The position numbers and the translations under genes are program-made. Below, piece by piece: positions 48,898 through 59,559 of a stretch of 64,000 nucleotides of DNA. Position 1 is the stretch's first letter. Every line of letters starts with the position of its first letter. Under the pieces are notes generated by a model. That model had not been told where the DNA came from and did no database searches. It saw only the letters and a list, made by a program, of their open reading frames with translations. Source of the stretch: Riptortus pedestris (taxonomy: Eukaryota; Arthropoda; Insecta; Hemiptera; Alydidae); NCBI GenBank assembly GCA_019009955.1, contig CM032228.1, positions 173,920,001 through 173,984,000 on the forward strand. The letters are read 5' to 3'.

Positions 48898-50445
48898 CTA
48901 ATGGTAAAATAGAAGTCTTCATTATTTGCTTAAACTAAAAATGTATCGGATATGTGACGATTAACATCTACATTGTGCTGTAGTAATAGCAAAATATATG
49001 AAGTTTTCATACCCTGACCATAATTCAATATGTGCAGATTTAATGTGATTTTGTTTTTACTTAAGTTAATCATTAATATGCCACACTCCAGATATTCTTG
49101 TCCGTACAGTTGTTTTTGAGATTCACCATAACATACATTTTATCACAAACCGTAAGTGAGTGTATTTGTAGACTACAGCAAGTAAGAAATATTAATTTCA
49201 GACCAGCATTGCAAGAGGTACACGTCGGTTTGTTTGCCCATTAGATCATTTTCACAGGGGTTAATCTGTGGTAACCATTTCTAAGATTACTTTCTAAAAC
49301 ATGACAGTGAGACGCAAATTTTGATTTTTAAATTTAAAAAAAAAACGTGTTGTTGGTTTGAAGAATGCCAGAGGAAGGTGTGTGCTTAGAAGCTCGGAAA
49401 ATTTGCACAAGCCACTGGAGCTGAATGCCATGGCACTACATTTGATAGCAGATTACAAATGATCTGTATCTAGTCTGGTACTCTTCGACTTAAGTCTTGA
49501 GTATAGTTAGCAACTATGAAATCTCACTCCCCTTCGGAATCTTACTCTCCAAACATGGTGTATCTTTTAAGAAGGGTCGTTATTATGTCAGTATTAATTG
49601 TTTATTTTTAAATTGTATTCTGATGGGTTTTTTTATGAATTTAATTTCAAACAAAATAGCATAGCTGTGGTAGAAAATGAAAACTTGTTTTCTGGGAAAT
49701 AAATTTGTGTTAACCCTAGTGTAGGACAAAGAGACCTAAATGCAGTTGATGCCCGGAAACACTGATTACTCTAGCATTAGGTGATCTGAGTCAATGTCAT
49801 ATGGGACCCAATCGAATTTCACTGGGAGACATGCAGACCCAATATTGGCTGCTAAAGGATGACATGAGATTTGCGAAGGTAATAGGAGAGGTCAGCTTCG
49901 TTTGATAAGGCAAGTAATGAGGGGCCTGAAGGGGCAGTGCAGATATGCAAGGTTTAAAGCTGCCTTTGACTAATGCCAACAGTTAATCCCGGTAGGTGGC
50001 CCTAATTGCAGTTTGCCTCCCCTAAGCAAGTCTCGAGGATTAGAGGATGCTAGTCAAACTTGGAGGATTACTCTACCGCATTACTGTTTGGGGAGTTTGT
50101 GCTTTTGCCCCAACCCTCCATAAACCCCTCCTAGATGGCAGTGGTAACGCTCCTGTACCAAGTATAATCATACAGCTAGTAACTACCATTTTCGTTGAAC
50201 GTCAATGTTTTTCTGAACGCTCTTTAGGGCATTACAAGGTTTACTTGTGTTTTATTTCTTGGTCTCATATATTTATTCATTGCTTATGAGGTTTTTAAAT
50301 GCGTTAAAGAAAAAAACTGATTGGACACAACATATACTCCTATTAAATAAATAGTCTTGTTGCACTTCATTTAAAAATATTTCATTTAAAAGTGATATAC
50401 GATACCTCCTGCCCAATGCTTCAGGTCGAATAACGCATAGAACAT
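48898..50445. other. Unassigned DNA with a GC-richer island
   Basis: 49780-50160 is GC-richer and holds overlapping short frames on both strands without domains. Confidence 0.4.
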
Positions 50446-50458
50446 AGACCTTTTTATT

Positions 50459-50869
50459 TATTTTATTTTGGAGCGTTCGCAGCGAGGCGATATTGTTCAT
50501 AAAAAACAACAAAAACAATTTATATAAACAAAATACAAAATGAAAATAGAAACAAGAAAAAATTAAATAATACAAAATAAGAACGCAAACAAATAACAAA
50601 ACTCGACTAAATAACAGAACGCAACAATATAACGAAACACAACTAAATAAAACTCAACTAAATAATAGAACGAAATCAAATATCCAAACAACGAAAAACA
50701 ACAATAAACACAAAATAACAAATAAAATAAATAAATAAAAACAAAACATTAAACTGTAAAGACTAATAAAATTACGTAAACAATTATATAATTTCAATGG
50801 ATAAAAACTAAACTAAAATCAAATAAATATAAATTAGTATGTAAATAAAATGAAGATTTCTAACACCTA
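50459..50869 (-). mobile_element. 5'-truncated non-LTR insertion, 3' UTR only
   Basis: The plus strand is A/C-rich and nearly T-free over 50500-50760, so the minus strand is the T-rich 3' UTR. It ends (minus strand) in atcgcctcgctgcgaacgct and an AAATAAAATAAATA tail. Flanked by a perfect 13-bp duplication agacctttttatt (50446-50458 and 50870-50882). These are hallmarks of target-primed reverse transcription. The UTR organisation matches 20446-20690 and 44190-44545. Confidence 0.85.
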
Positions 50870-50882
50870 AGACCTTTTTATT

Positions 50883-51870
50883 ATAAACAAGAAAGTACCT
50901 TTCCAATTTTCTAGTATATCTAATGCAGAAAGATAGATTTGCAATTTTTCATTTTCGCCCTTTTCTAAACCCTTCTTCCTTCTTGATCATTTTTTTATAA
51001 AAAGGGGAGGCACTCGACTAAACATTACAACATTTTATGTTACATTTCTTCCGAGGTTTTCAATAATTACATATACGAACATGCATGGAAGAAACAGGAA
51101 AACGACAAATTCAATGTTCGATCATTCCACCACTTTGGAATTTCGAAACGCAATGGTATGTATTTCTGTGGAGAAAACTCGATACTTGATTTAAAATGAT
51201 GACTTTTTACAATAAGGAGATTTCTTCTTCTAAGGTATGGCAAATTGGGCTTATAGGCTATTAACAATGATTTATGCCAATTCGTTACAATGATTCCTTC
51301 ACTCTGTCTGTCCGCGTGCCTCAGGTGGTCAAAGAAGCGAAACTAATAGTGTTTACATAACACCTAATAGTGAGCAAAATGACAAAAAACAAAAAAAAAA
51401 AAAGGAAATAAATTTAAACTTGTCAATTTTATCTTCTCGTTTTCTGATGCTGATGATGTCCTAGGTCAGCCCGGTATTTCCTCCACAGAAATAAATAAGA
51501 ATTATAGAAATGATATCCATTTCATAGAGTCTAATATAGTGGAGTGATGGCCTTTTTTTCCAATCTTGGCTATATACATTTCTAGTTGTCATAATAATCT
51601 GTCTCCATCTCAAAAAGGTGTATTATTACAACCATAGTTTGCTGACTGAATAATTCCTCCTGGCGAATTCAAGGAGTTCTGTGTATAAAAGTGACGAACT
51701 ACGTCTCTGTAATACAGATCATTGAGTATTAAACGGACTTCGGCTTCCTACATTCATGTGAATATCAGTTAGACGATTAATCTATAGAAAAAATACGCCA
51801 AATTTGAGGTTTTTATTAGTAATTAATAGATTTAGAGATTTTGAAAATGGAGCAACTATATTTAGTACTG
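50883..51870. other. Unassigned DNA
   Basis: Nothing recognised. Confidence 0.4.
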
Positions 51871-51893
51871 GGAGAGAACAGAGAGAGAGAGAA

Positions 51894-51930
<37 letters not shown>

Positions 51931-51977
51931 GAGTGAGAGGGGGAGGGGTAAGAGAGATAAGGAGAGATAGTGAGAGT
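51871..51977. repeat. (GA)n-rich microsatellite
   Basis: Perfect GA core of about 13 units with degenerate purine-rich shoulders. It lies directly left of GC-richer DNA at 52000-52200, as does the other GA tract at 41781. Confidence 0.93.
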
Positions 51978-52277
51978 GAATGAGTTAGTGTAGGAGTCAG
52001 GGAATTTGTCCCTAGAGGATTAGCCAGGAGCGGACTGATGGAAGACTATTTGTTGGCTGGGCCTAAGCAGCCGTCCTTAGCTTTAGCTTAATCTCTCCCC
52101 GCTATACTGTCTCTCTCCCTCCATGCCTAGATTTGTCACTTCTCAACAAACCTTTGACTTCCATCTCTAGAAAAGAGCAACCCATCATCCAAAAACAGCA
52201 TAATCTACAAAGAATTGCTCCTTCTATATTTCGTCTATTAGGTTCGGTTACGTTCGAGTTTATAGTGGTTTTTTGAT

Positions 52278-52485
52278 CAACTCGACATACAATCCCTCTT
52301 ATACGTCAGGAACCTTGATTGAGTTGTATTCAGTAGATTGACGGGCCTTATTGTACCCTGTCAGCATGTCTGTGGACGGGAGCTAAGAGAGTCATAACCG
52401 TTATCATCCCGAGGGGCTGTCAGACGTATACACTCTTTAGACTCCCGCTGATAAGCCCTGCGACAGTAGCGCGCTCTGGTAGCGT
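52278..52485 (+). repeat. Dispersed repeat R1, copy 2
   Basis: Pairs with 48669-48897 (see there). Shared landmarks are caactcgacatacaatccc, gctaagagagtcat, ttatcatcccgaggggct, gtcaga and gcgcgctctggtagcg. Confidence 0.85.
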
Positions 52486-53517
52486 GAATCTCCCTTGGGG
52501 GGAGGGGGATCGAACATTCACCTATTTTTAAGTTCACCTTGCAGTCGGTAGTTGTAGAGAAGTACCCACACCTTAACCCGCACGGTCACCGGCGTGCGTG
52601 TGTGTGGCCGAGAGGAGGAGGGTAAAGCTTTGGTAGGAGGGTAAAGTCTTTGGTAAAGCACTGAGCTTCTATGCTTTGTCCTTGTTTTCAATTTGAAACA
52701 CCGGAATCGCAATTTAAATTTTATTTAGGTGAACACCATGTGTTGAGCTTCTACCCGGTGCCACTCAGTGACGTAGGTTGAACTTGAATAAAACCTAGAT
52801 AAATGATGCGTCAAGCTCACTTTTTAACCTACCACTAAAGCCGTGGGATAAGCCTTGGACTTCTTTAGCTGATAAGGACTTTACAATATATTTATGTGCT
52901 ATGATAAATATTAATTGTATTGTATAACAAGCCATTTAAAAAATAATTTGATTTTTAATTTTAAATATTTTCTTGCCTATTTTTTATCCGATACTTAGAA
53001 AAGAAAATATTTCAAGTTTTTTAAGGGAGGGGAGGGAGTTTCCCTACAACCTTTACTACCCTATAAATGATGAGAAATGTATATTTTCCATCCAAAAAAA
53101 GGTATAAAAACACAGGAGAAGAATATAAGCAAATTGGCCAAGCATTCTTCGCCCATGGCTATATTAAAACGTTTTAAGGAAGACAATTAATATAATGTAA
53201 TCAAGAAAACCATGTACAATAGAGGAAAATTGGTGTAGAAATAATAAAACAAAGTTTCTTCTTTCCCTCAGATCAGATTACTCTTTGCAAACGAACTTCT
53301 GAATGTAATAGTGCGAGTTGAATAATGACAGGAGTCAGAAAGATTCATTCTGCTGTACTACTGCCGACATTCAAGCTATACCACCATAATCCAGAATTTA
53401 TTATTGTTCTGGAGTCAACTGTTGTACCCCTTTTTTAATAACTGCTAAAATATCCAATAGAAGATTACATTCGGTCATATATTACTTTTTTTTCTAATAG
53501 AGCAATCCATTTACATA

Positions 53518-53519
<2 letters not shown>
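52486..53519. other. Unassigned DNA
   Basis: GC-richer to about 52620, then AT-rich. No gene or repeat recognised. Confidence 0.4.
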
Positions 53520-53593
<74 letters not shown>

Positions 53594-53686
53594 GAACGGA
53601 CCTCATTTTCGTCATCTCCTGGCTAGGATCGATGGACATTTGAAGAAATTTTTCGAAACCCCCCCCTTAAGGGAAATCTGCTAAAA
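53520..53686 (+). repeat. HINE 3' end only, starting in the microsatellite
   Basis: (TA)n 53520-53588, then the 3' module to tttttcgaaa. A deletion joins a C run to the last half of the palindrome (cttaagggaaatctgctaaa). No 5' block or middle block. It is the mirror case of 21434-21813. Confidence 0.92.
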
Positions 53687-54740
53687 AATGGACGTTAATA
53701 AATGATTTAATTTTATCAAAGTAGATACCAGTTACACTTCTTCATTTAGCGAGAATATTGAATAGCGTATTATTTTATTACTTATTCAGTATTATTATCG
53801 ATATTTTTTTTCAAACGTGTTTTTTAGAAATTGATTGTTGTAATTTTTAAAGTACAGTGCGCTATTTTAATTTGGTACACCCTGGATGGACTTCGCAGAA
53901 TTAATTTCGCTCATTACTCCTAAGGATAGATTACTATTTTTTTCATATTGGTAAATCAAATTGCGTGAATGTGAGAGAACTCTTCCAACAGAAATTATAG
54001 GGCCATTTTTGGAATTGGGCTGCCTAATTTACTTCATACCACCTTCATTGCTTGGAACATATCAACAACATGGACTCCAACTGTCATGCTACTCTATAAA
54101 GGGGTTTGGTATAATAGCAGAAGGGATAGCATGCACGAAAGTCGTCCCGATCTAACCAGAAGAAAATAGCCCAATTCTATTACCCGAAAAAGGGGATGTC
54201 GATATAAAAGACTCGAGGACATGCGATCCAAGAAAAACTCCTATATAAACATTGTTTCCGAGCAATTGGACGAAACAAGAAATGTGATAAGTCTCTTTCA
54301 TTCAAGCAAACCCATGTTTTATTTATTTATTTTTTTAAAGTATTTTTATTTTAAAATGAAAGATATTATGAATTATATATATATAACTCAATAAACAATT
54401 ATAGGACATTGTCTTTTTCGTAACACCTGCTGCAAAATCTTCCTTCCAAAATGGATTATCCACAATCATTGTGGAGGGACATTTACGCCAAGAAGTCCAT
54501 ATTTTATTTATATGACAGTGTGCATGCCAAACTTTATGGTTAATAAATCGCAATATTACTTTAAGCGCTATTATAAATTTTGTTTTGTAAAAAAATACAC
54601 CAAATTCGAAGAACAATATTTATTTAAGTAAAATTGTTTTGACTTAACAATTATAACAAGACAATAGGAGACATTATTATATTTTCAAATAAAATGTGTC
54701 TCTAGTTCAACAATTGAGACATAAAAAATTAATAACTTAC
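53687..54740. other. Unassigned DNA
   Basis: Contains 54335-54616, a minus-strand 93-codon frame without a recognised domain. A short attgtttattt-type AT-rich stretch lies near 54310-54340. Confidence 0.35.
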
Positions 54741-54911
54741 CTATCTTTTGTGCAAAGCCGTATCCCTTCCTGAGCTATTGAAGATCGAAGATTTTCATTA
54801 TCAAGTAAATAAGACATTACAAGGGTAGAAGATACTTTATGATATACTTGGTTATTCTTAAAATCCCGACGAAACGAAAAAATTGGAAAACCTTGGTTAA
54901 TAATCGAATTA
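54741..54911 (-). CDS. Candidate host internal exon, function unknown
   Basis: On the minus strand a pyrimidine-rich acceptor (ccgtttatttttcag) precedes an open 171-bp segment that ends at a strong donor (gatag/gtaagttatt). The segment is exactly 57 codons' worth, entering and leaving in phase 2, so it is symmetrical. The frame reads from NSIINQGFPIFSFRRDF through SYLLDNENLRSSIAQ to LCTKD. It has a varied, non-low-complexity composition, and the stop TAA falls just inside the predicted intron. No other window sequence resembles it, and I recognise no family. Neighbouring exons in a compatible phase were not found, so the gene would be mostly intron here. It could be a chance frame; the paired splice sites are the main support. 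Confidence 0.4.
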
Positions 54912-56027
54912 CTGAAAAATAAACGGAACCACATTTTTATAATACAATAACATTATTAGCATGATTGTTTTAACCCAATTTGCTAGCTAGCGTGTTAATT
55001 TTCACATGTGAATTTTAAACGTACAACCCAACGGATCTTGGTTACACTTAATATAGTTGGCCTGTAGGAAAACTTCAACCATAACATTGCTGACTACAGT
55101 AGAGTACACTAGGTAGCATTCTCTAGACTGTACTAGAATCGCGATGATATACTCGATATATAGCGGACATTTCAATAATATAGTGCTGTTAAATAAAAAA
55201 AAGTATAAATAATAATAAATACTCTAGAGAGGGAGGGGGAGAAAAATAAAAATAAAATATTCCACCTGCCAGAATACCAACTCAAAAATAAAGTACTTGT
55301 AAAAAAGGACGTAAAACAGAGAGAAACAATTACAAGAAAAGAAATCCTCTGCGGAATGAATTCCGTGTAAATAAAAGATAATGGTAAATAATGAAATAAT
55401 GATATTTCTAATTAAATAGTGAAAAAAATAAAAATAAAAGTAGGCTCTGTTGAGCTCAGATAACAGAAAATGGGCAAGTTAAAAAATGATAAAAAAGAAA
55501 TGGATAAGTAACCACATTTAAGCGAAAGAAAATTTTTTATAATAATATCGTCTTTCTTCTATACCAATTGCACCGAGAAAATCAGTGTGTAACAGGAATA
55601 AAAGGAAAAAGGACAGATTTAAGAGATTTATTTGGATGTTACAACCAAATACCAAGTATTGGACGCATGAACTCTGAAAACAGGATCAAAACCTTCCTTT
55701 AAACAGCACATAGCGGAATGAAAGTTTCAGCTAATAACTTTAAGGGAATACGCCACCTAGCAGATATAACAGAGGTTGCATTAGTACTCACAGTATACGA
55801 TTAAAAGAAAAATAAAGGAAATGATTACAATATTAATGTGTAATACTTTCCTTAAATTCTTCTTTGCTCCATGTTGGTTGGTCAATAATCACAGTTTATC
55901 TTTAATTTGACATGGAATGGCAGAATATACTTTTCAAAGGCTGGTTGGTATTTCCCACAATACTAATATAAATAAAGTTACCAATAAACCGGGATTAAGT
56001 GGGTGTATATTCATATGAAATAGAAAA
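54912..56027. other. Unassigned DNA
   Basis: AT-rich, purine-biased from 55180 to 55560. No gene or repeat recognised. Confidence 0.4.
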
Positions 56028-56125
56028 CATTTTCGTCGTTTTACTTATTAGGATCCGCAGACGATCCAAGAAAACTATTGGAGTATTGACCTCAATGGCT
56101 GATTTCCCTTATGGAAAATAGTAGG
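56028..56125 (+). repeat. Degenerate HINE 3' end
   Basis: 'attttcgtcgttttacttat', 'gacctcaatggctgatttcc' and a decayed palindrome match the 3' module. No microsatellite or upstream parts. Confidence 0.75.
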
Positions 56126-56769
56126 TACTCTTAGTTGTGTATTCCTGGAACCCTTAAAATAATTCATTAATCTGTCTTTCCTTTACCCCAAAAAAACGAA
56201 ATTCCCCAAAGGGAATGTGTGTATAAGGTATTTGCGAAAGGGAGAGAAATGGTGGTGATGAAGAGGGGGTTGTACCTGGCGGACTGGGTTATCTGGCCAC
56301 TGACCAAGGGCATAGCTTATAAATCGTGAGTCTCTACATCTAGTCAACACCACTCTACCTCTATGTTCACCTCAGGAGGGCACTAACTCTCACTGCAGGG
56401 CCACATCAGTTCTACACTCAACCCAAAACCAAATAAACTAGAAGGTTTTTTTTAGGAAGCGTGCTATAGTCAGGAGAGGCAGTTATCCTATAAAATCGTG
56501 GGCCATTTTTCGCAGTGAAATGTGTCTCTTTATTCACAAATTTCCATCCAAATTATGAAAATAAATAGTCAAGAATAGAGAGATCGGTTTTTCTGGATGT
56601 AGAAATTATTCCTTTCAATTCGACTTTTTGTATATTCTATGTAGAATAGACTATGTATTGAATTTTTCATATTACCCGTCTTCTATACCTTATCTTGGTA
56701 GGTAAAAACAATACGTGGCATTAAAGAATGAAATGAGACGCCTCTTGATATATTGGCATATTGCTAATG
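56126..56769. other. Unassigned DNA with a GC-richer island
   Basis: 56210-56420 is GC-richer and without frames or repeat matches. Confidence 0.4.
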
Positions 56770-57000
56770 TAAAATATGTAAGAGTGGGGGTTAAATCAAA
56801 ACTGAGACTAAAAAATTGCAAATATCTGGATTAATATTAGCCAAAACAAAGAAAATGCTTTAGAACGACAGTAGTAGTAATTTTGCAATAAAATTGGTTA
56901 TCCCCGGCCTGTTCGTCTAAAGTCCCTCCTTGTTTGAGCTTTTGTTTTGCATAAAGCGCCTAAACATTGATTTTGGTGGCGATCAAACAAAAGATATGAA
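56770..57000 (+). repeat. Degenerate HINE middle block
   Basis: 'gtaagagtgggggtta', 'ttgcaaatatctggattaat', 'ttttgcaataaaattggtta' and 'ggtggcgatcaaacaaaa' match the middle block in order. No termini. Confidence 0.7.
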
Positions 57001-57908
57001 CCAAGAAATATATTCCTCTTAGAATCTTTGTAAGAACTTTTTTTTTTTTTGGTGTATGACAGGTTGAGTAGTAAAAACAGGTTTTCATTTATTCCTTACA
57101 TTATGCTTGATATGTCTGTCCTAGAATTTTTTTCTCACTTCAAATAACAACAGACATTTTCTGTTTATTTTTTACATGTCTGAGGAAATGTTTGGTGTAA
57201 CAGTGTTATTTAATTTTATTCTCAATAAACTATACGGTATCAGGGGATTGAATTATTTACTGCACGTGAGCTATTGGAAATATTGGACGTGACATAGACC
57301 ATGTTATAAAAGCAAATCAATGTGTATATAAAGACAGGACTTTGAGAAGGTAGTTGGTGAAAGGAGATGGGAGTCTAGAATGGCGCAAGTGTGCGGTCCT
57401 GAATAAGTTGGTGTATACAGACTAAGAAATGAAAAAGATGATTGGCCCCAGCTTTAAAAAGGAGTGGGATGGATTGGGGCCTTTATGTGTTTGATCAAAG
57501 GAGCCGCCCGTGATGATATCTTACATCAAATTTTAATATATCGCAATGCCTTCTCAATACTGGAGCGTCAACACTTTGATTCCAAGACTCCATATTTCTG
57601 TCTGTATATAAATTTGAAATATCCGTGCTCCATTGATACACAACAAATACTCACTTGTGTTTATTATTAAAACTAGAATCTTTATTAAAAGTAGTTCAAA
57701 ATATAAAATAACACAATTTTCTTTCTTTTAAGTATGACTGCAGTACGAGTAATTGCCAAGGACTGTCTGGAGGACCAAGGAATCTTTCTTCGTGACTTCC
57801 CTCTGTCTATCTCATTATATTCCAATCGCATTGTTTGAATAACCTGATGCGGTACAATATGTATCATTTCAAATCTCTAGAATATGCTGGATGGTAGCGG
57901 TACAATTC
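57001..57908. other. Unassigned DNA
   Basis: Nothing recognised. Confidence 0.4.
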
Positions 57909-58154
57909 ATCAGGATCAATAAAAAATCCTTGTACTCTACTATTGTTTTAGTTTTATGCGAACTGCACTTTCAGAGGCAGCGCTCCATCGTCAGTGCTTG
58001 ATAATAGCAGTGTAGCCTGGACACCAACTAGTTGATGCCCAGGCTACACTGCTATAATCAGCACGCACTGACAATGGATCGCTGACTCCGAAAGTGCACT
58101 TTGCATAAAATTAAAAACCATAGTAGAGGACGAGGTCTATTTATTGATCATGAT
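57909..58154. mobile_element. Fold-back element 2
   Basis: Inverted arms of about 112 bp (57909-58021 and 58036-58153) around a short loop that itself contains ctagttgatgcc. Arms differ at roughly 10-15% of sites. Read outward from the loop each arm contains CTGA(C)(G/A)ATGGA, then (C)GAAAGTGCA, the same layout as the fold-back at 30558-30850 though not the same sequence. Its right edge abuts a HINE 3' end. Confidence 0.85.
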
Positions 58155-58277
58155 TTTAGCAGATTTCCCTTAAGGGAAATCAGCTATTGAGGTCGTACTC
58201 ATGACACGATTTTCGAAAAATTTCTTCAAATGTCCATCGATCCTACCCAGGAGATGACGAAAATGAGGTCCGATCAA

Positions 58278-58338
<61 letters not shown>
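58154..58338 (-). repeat. HINE 3' end only, ending in the microsatellite
   Basis: Minus strand. ttttagcagatttcccttaa begins at 58154, then the 3' module to 'gaggtccgatcaaaac' and (TA)n 58281-58338. No middle or 5' block follows. Confidence 0.93.
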
Positions 58339-58343
<5 letters not shown>

Positions 58344-58689
58344 GTAACCTCTGTCTGTACATTGATTTTTTTCGCGAAATTTCTCGATAACTTTTCGTTT
58401 CACATGTCATAGACACCATAACTGCATTTTGTTTCTTTGGTGTCTGTTTGTTTGTTTGTTTGTTACCTTTTCACGCATAAACGGCTGAACCGAATTTTAT
58501 GAAACTTGGTATGTATATTACTACTAACCCAACTTAGACTTTAGGCTATATAAATATCCTCTGAGACGTAAAGGAGTGGGGGTTATAAGGGAAGCCAGAA
58601 ATTAAAAATAGCGATATTTCGTTTCCTAATGCATTTTCGGCAATTATGCACATAACAAAAGTTGTTTATTTTGTTATTTGGAGTAACTT
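58339..58689. repeat. Unassigned repeat-like stretch with (GTTT)n
   Basis: Contains 'tctcgataacttttcg', (TTTG)n at 58444-58465 and 'ggctgaaccgaattttatga', followed by 'gtaaaggagtgggggtta', which echoes the HINE 'gagtaggagtgggggttt' segment. It looks like a mobile element part, but I cannot name it. Confidence 0.35.
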
Positions 58690-59361
58690 TTGTTATACGG
58701 GGAGTGGCTATTAAATAACGAGACTGACGCTGCTACAGAAGTGCGCATGCGCCAAACGCCAGCAACTAACAGCTGTTATCGTGAAGCTTCCTCTTTCGAA
58801 TATAGTGCCTCTCGCTTCTGTAAACAAATCAGTACAGCCGTAGCCTTCGTTCGCATTAGAGTTGTTTTTTTGTTTCGCCGCAAAAATGTTAAGTGTAACA
58901 GTAGAGCGACGAATTGTTGTGAAATTTCATGTGAAACTTGGAAAAACCGCTACTGAAACTTATAATTTATTGAAAGAAGTGTATGGCAATGAATGTTTAT
59001 CGCGTGCACGTGTTTTTGAGTGGTTTAAGCGTTTTCAACATGGCCGAGAAGACGTTCAAGATGATTCACGCCCGGGTCGCCCTTCCAAAACGGATGACAA
59101 TATCGAAAAAATCGGTATTCTGATTCGATCTGACCGTCGGTTAAGTATTCGTGCGATTGCTGAAACTGCACGAATTGATAAAGAATCCGTACGGCAAATA
59201 TTACATAACATTTTTAACAAAAAGTGTGTGCCAAAATGGTGCCTAAAATTCTCACATTTGAACAACTGGATGCTCGCAAAAATGTTTGTACTGTCACTTT
59301 GAATGCCACTGAAAATGACCCAAACTTACTGGAAAAGATAATAACATGTGACGAATCATGG
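58690..59361 (+). mobile_element. mariner-family element, 5' part, broken by a HINE
   Basis: A TIR-like start with TA before it (ta then cggggagtggctattaaata from 58695), a leader, and a transposase ORF from 58886 that stops where a HINE is inserted (59362). No 3' half or right TIR was found beyond the HINE, so the element is also 3'-deleted. Confidence 0.88.
58886..59361 (+). pseudogene. mariner transposase, N-terminal half
   Basis: The ATG at 58886 is preferred over upstream in-frame codons because the protein then begins with the usual short mariner lead. Seen in order: a first helix-turn-helix region (VVKFHVKLGKTATETYNLL), the linker containing REDVQDDSRPGRPSK with the GRP motif, and a second HTH (LSIRAIAETARIDKESVRQI). 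An A run at 59219-59223 appears one base short, shifting the frame. In the shifted frame the sequence continues to the first catalytic Asp motif (TCDESW) at about 59346-59361. There a HINE interrupts it. The other catalytic aspartates are absent. Family-level identity is clear; no activity is possible. Confidence 0.93.
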
Positions 59362-59485
59362 TTTTAGCAGATTTCCCTTAGGGGAAATCAGCTATTGAGG
59401 TCGTACTCATGTCGCGATTTTCGACAAATTTCTTCAAATGTCCATCGATCCTACCCAGGAGATGACAAAAATTAGGTCCGTTCAA

Positions 59486-59559
<74 letters not shown>

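Noticed and set aside
54335..54616. 93-codon minus frame next to the exon candidate, containing HAHCHI
   Set aside because: It does not match multicopper-oxidase copper motifs beyond three residues. None of its AG sites gives a phase compatible with the exon donor at 54741.
58690..58956. 88-codon frame overlapping the mariner start
   Set aside because: It is out of frame with the transposase and covers the TIR and leader; a shadow frame.
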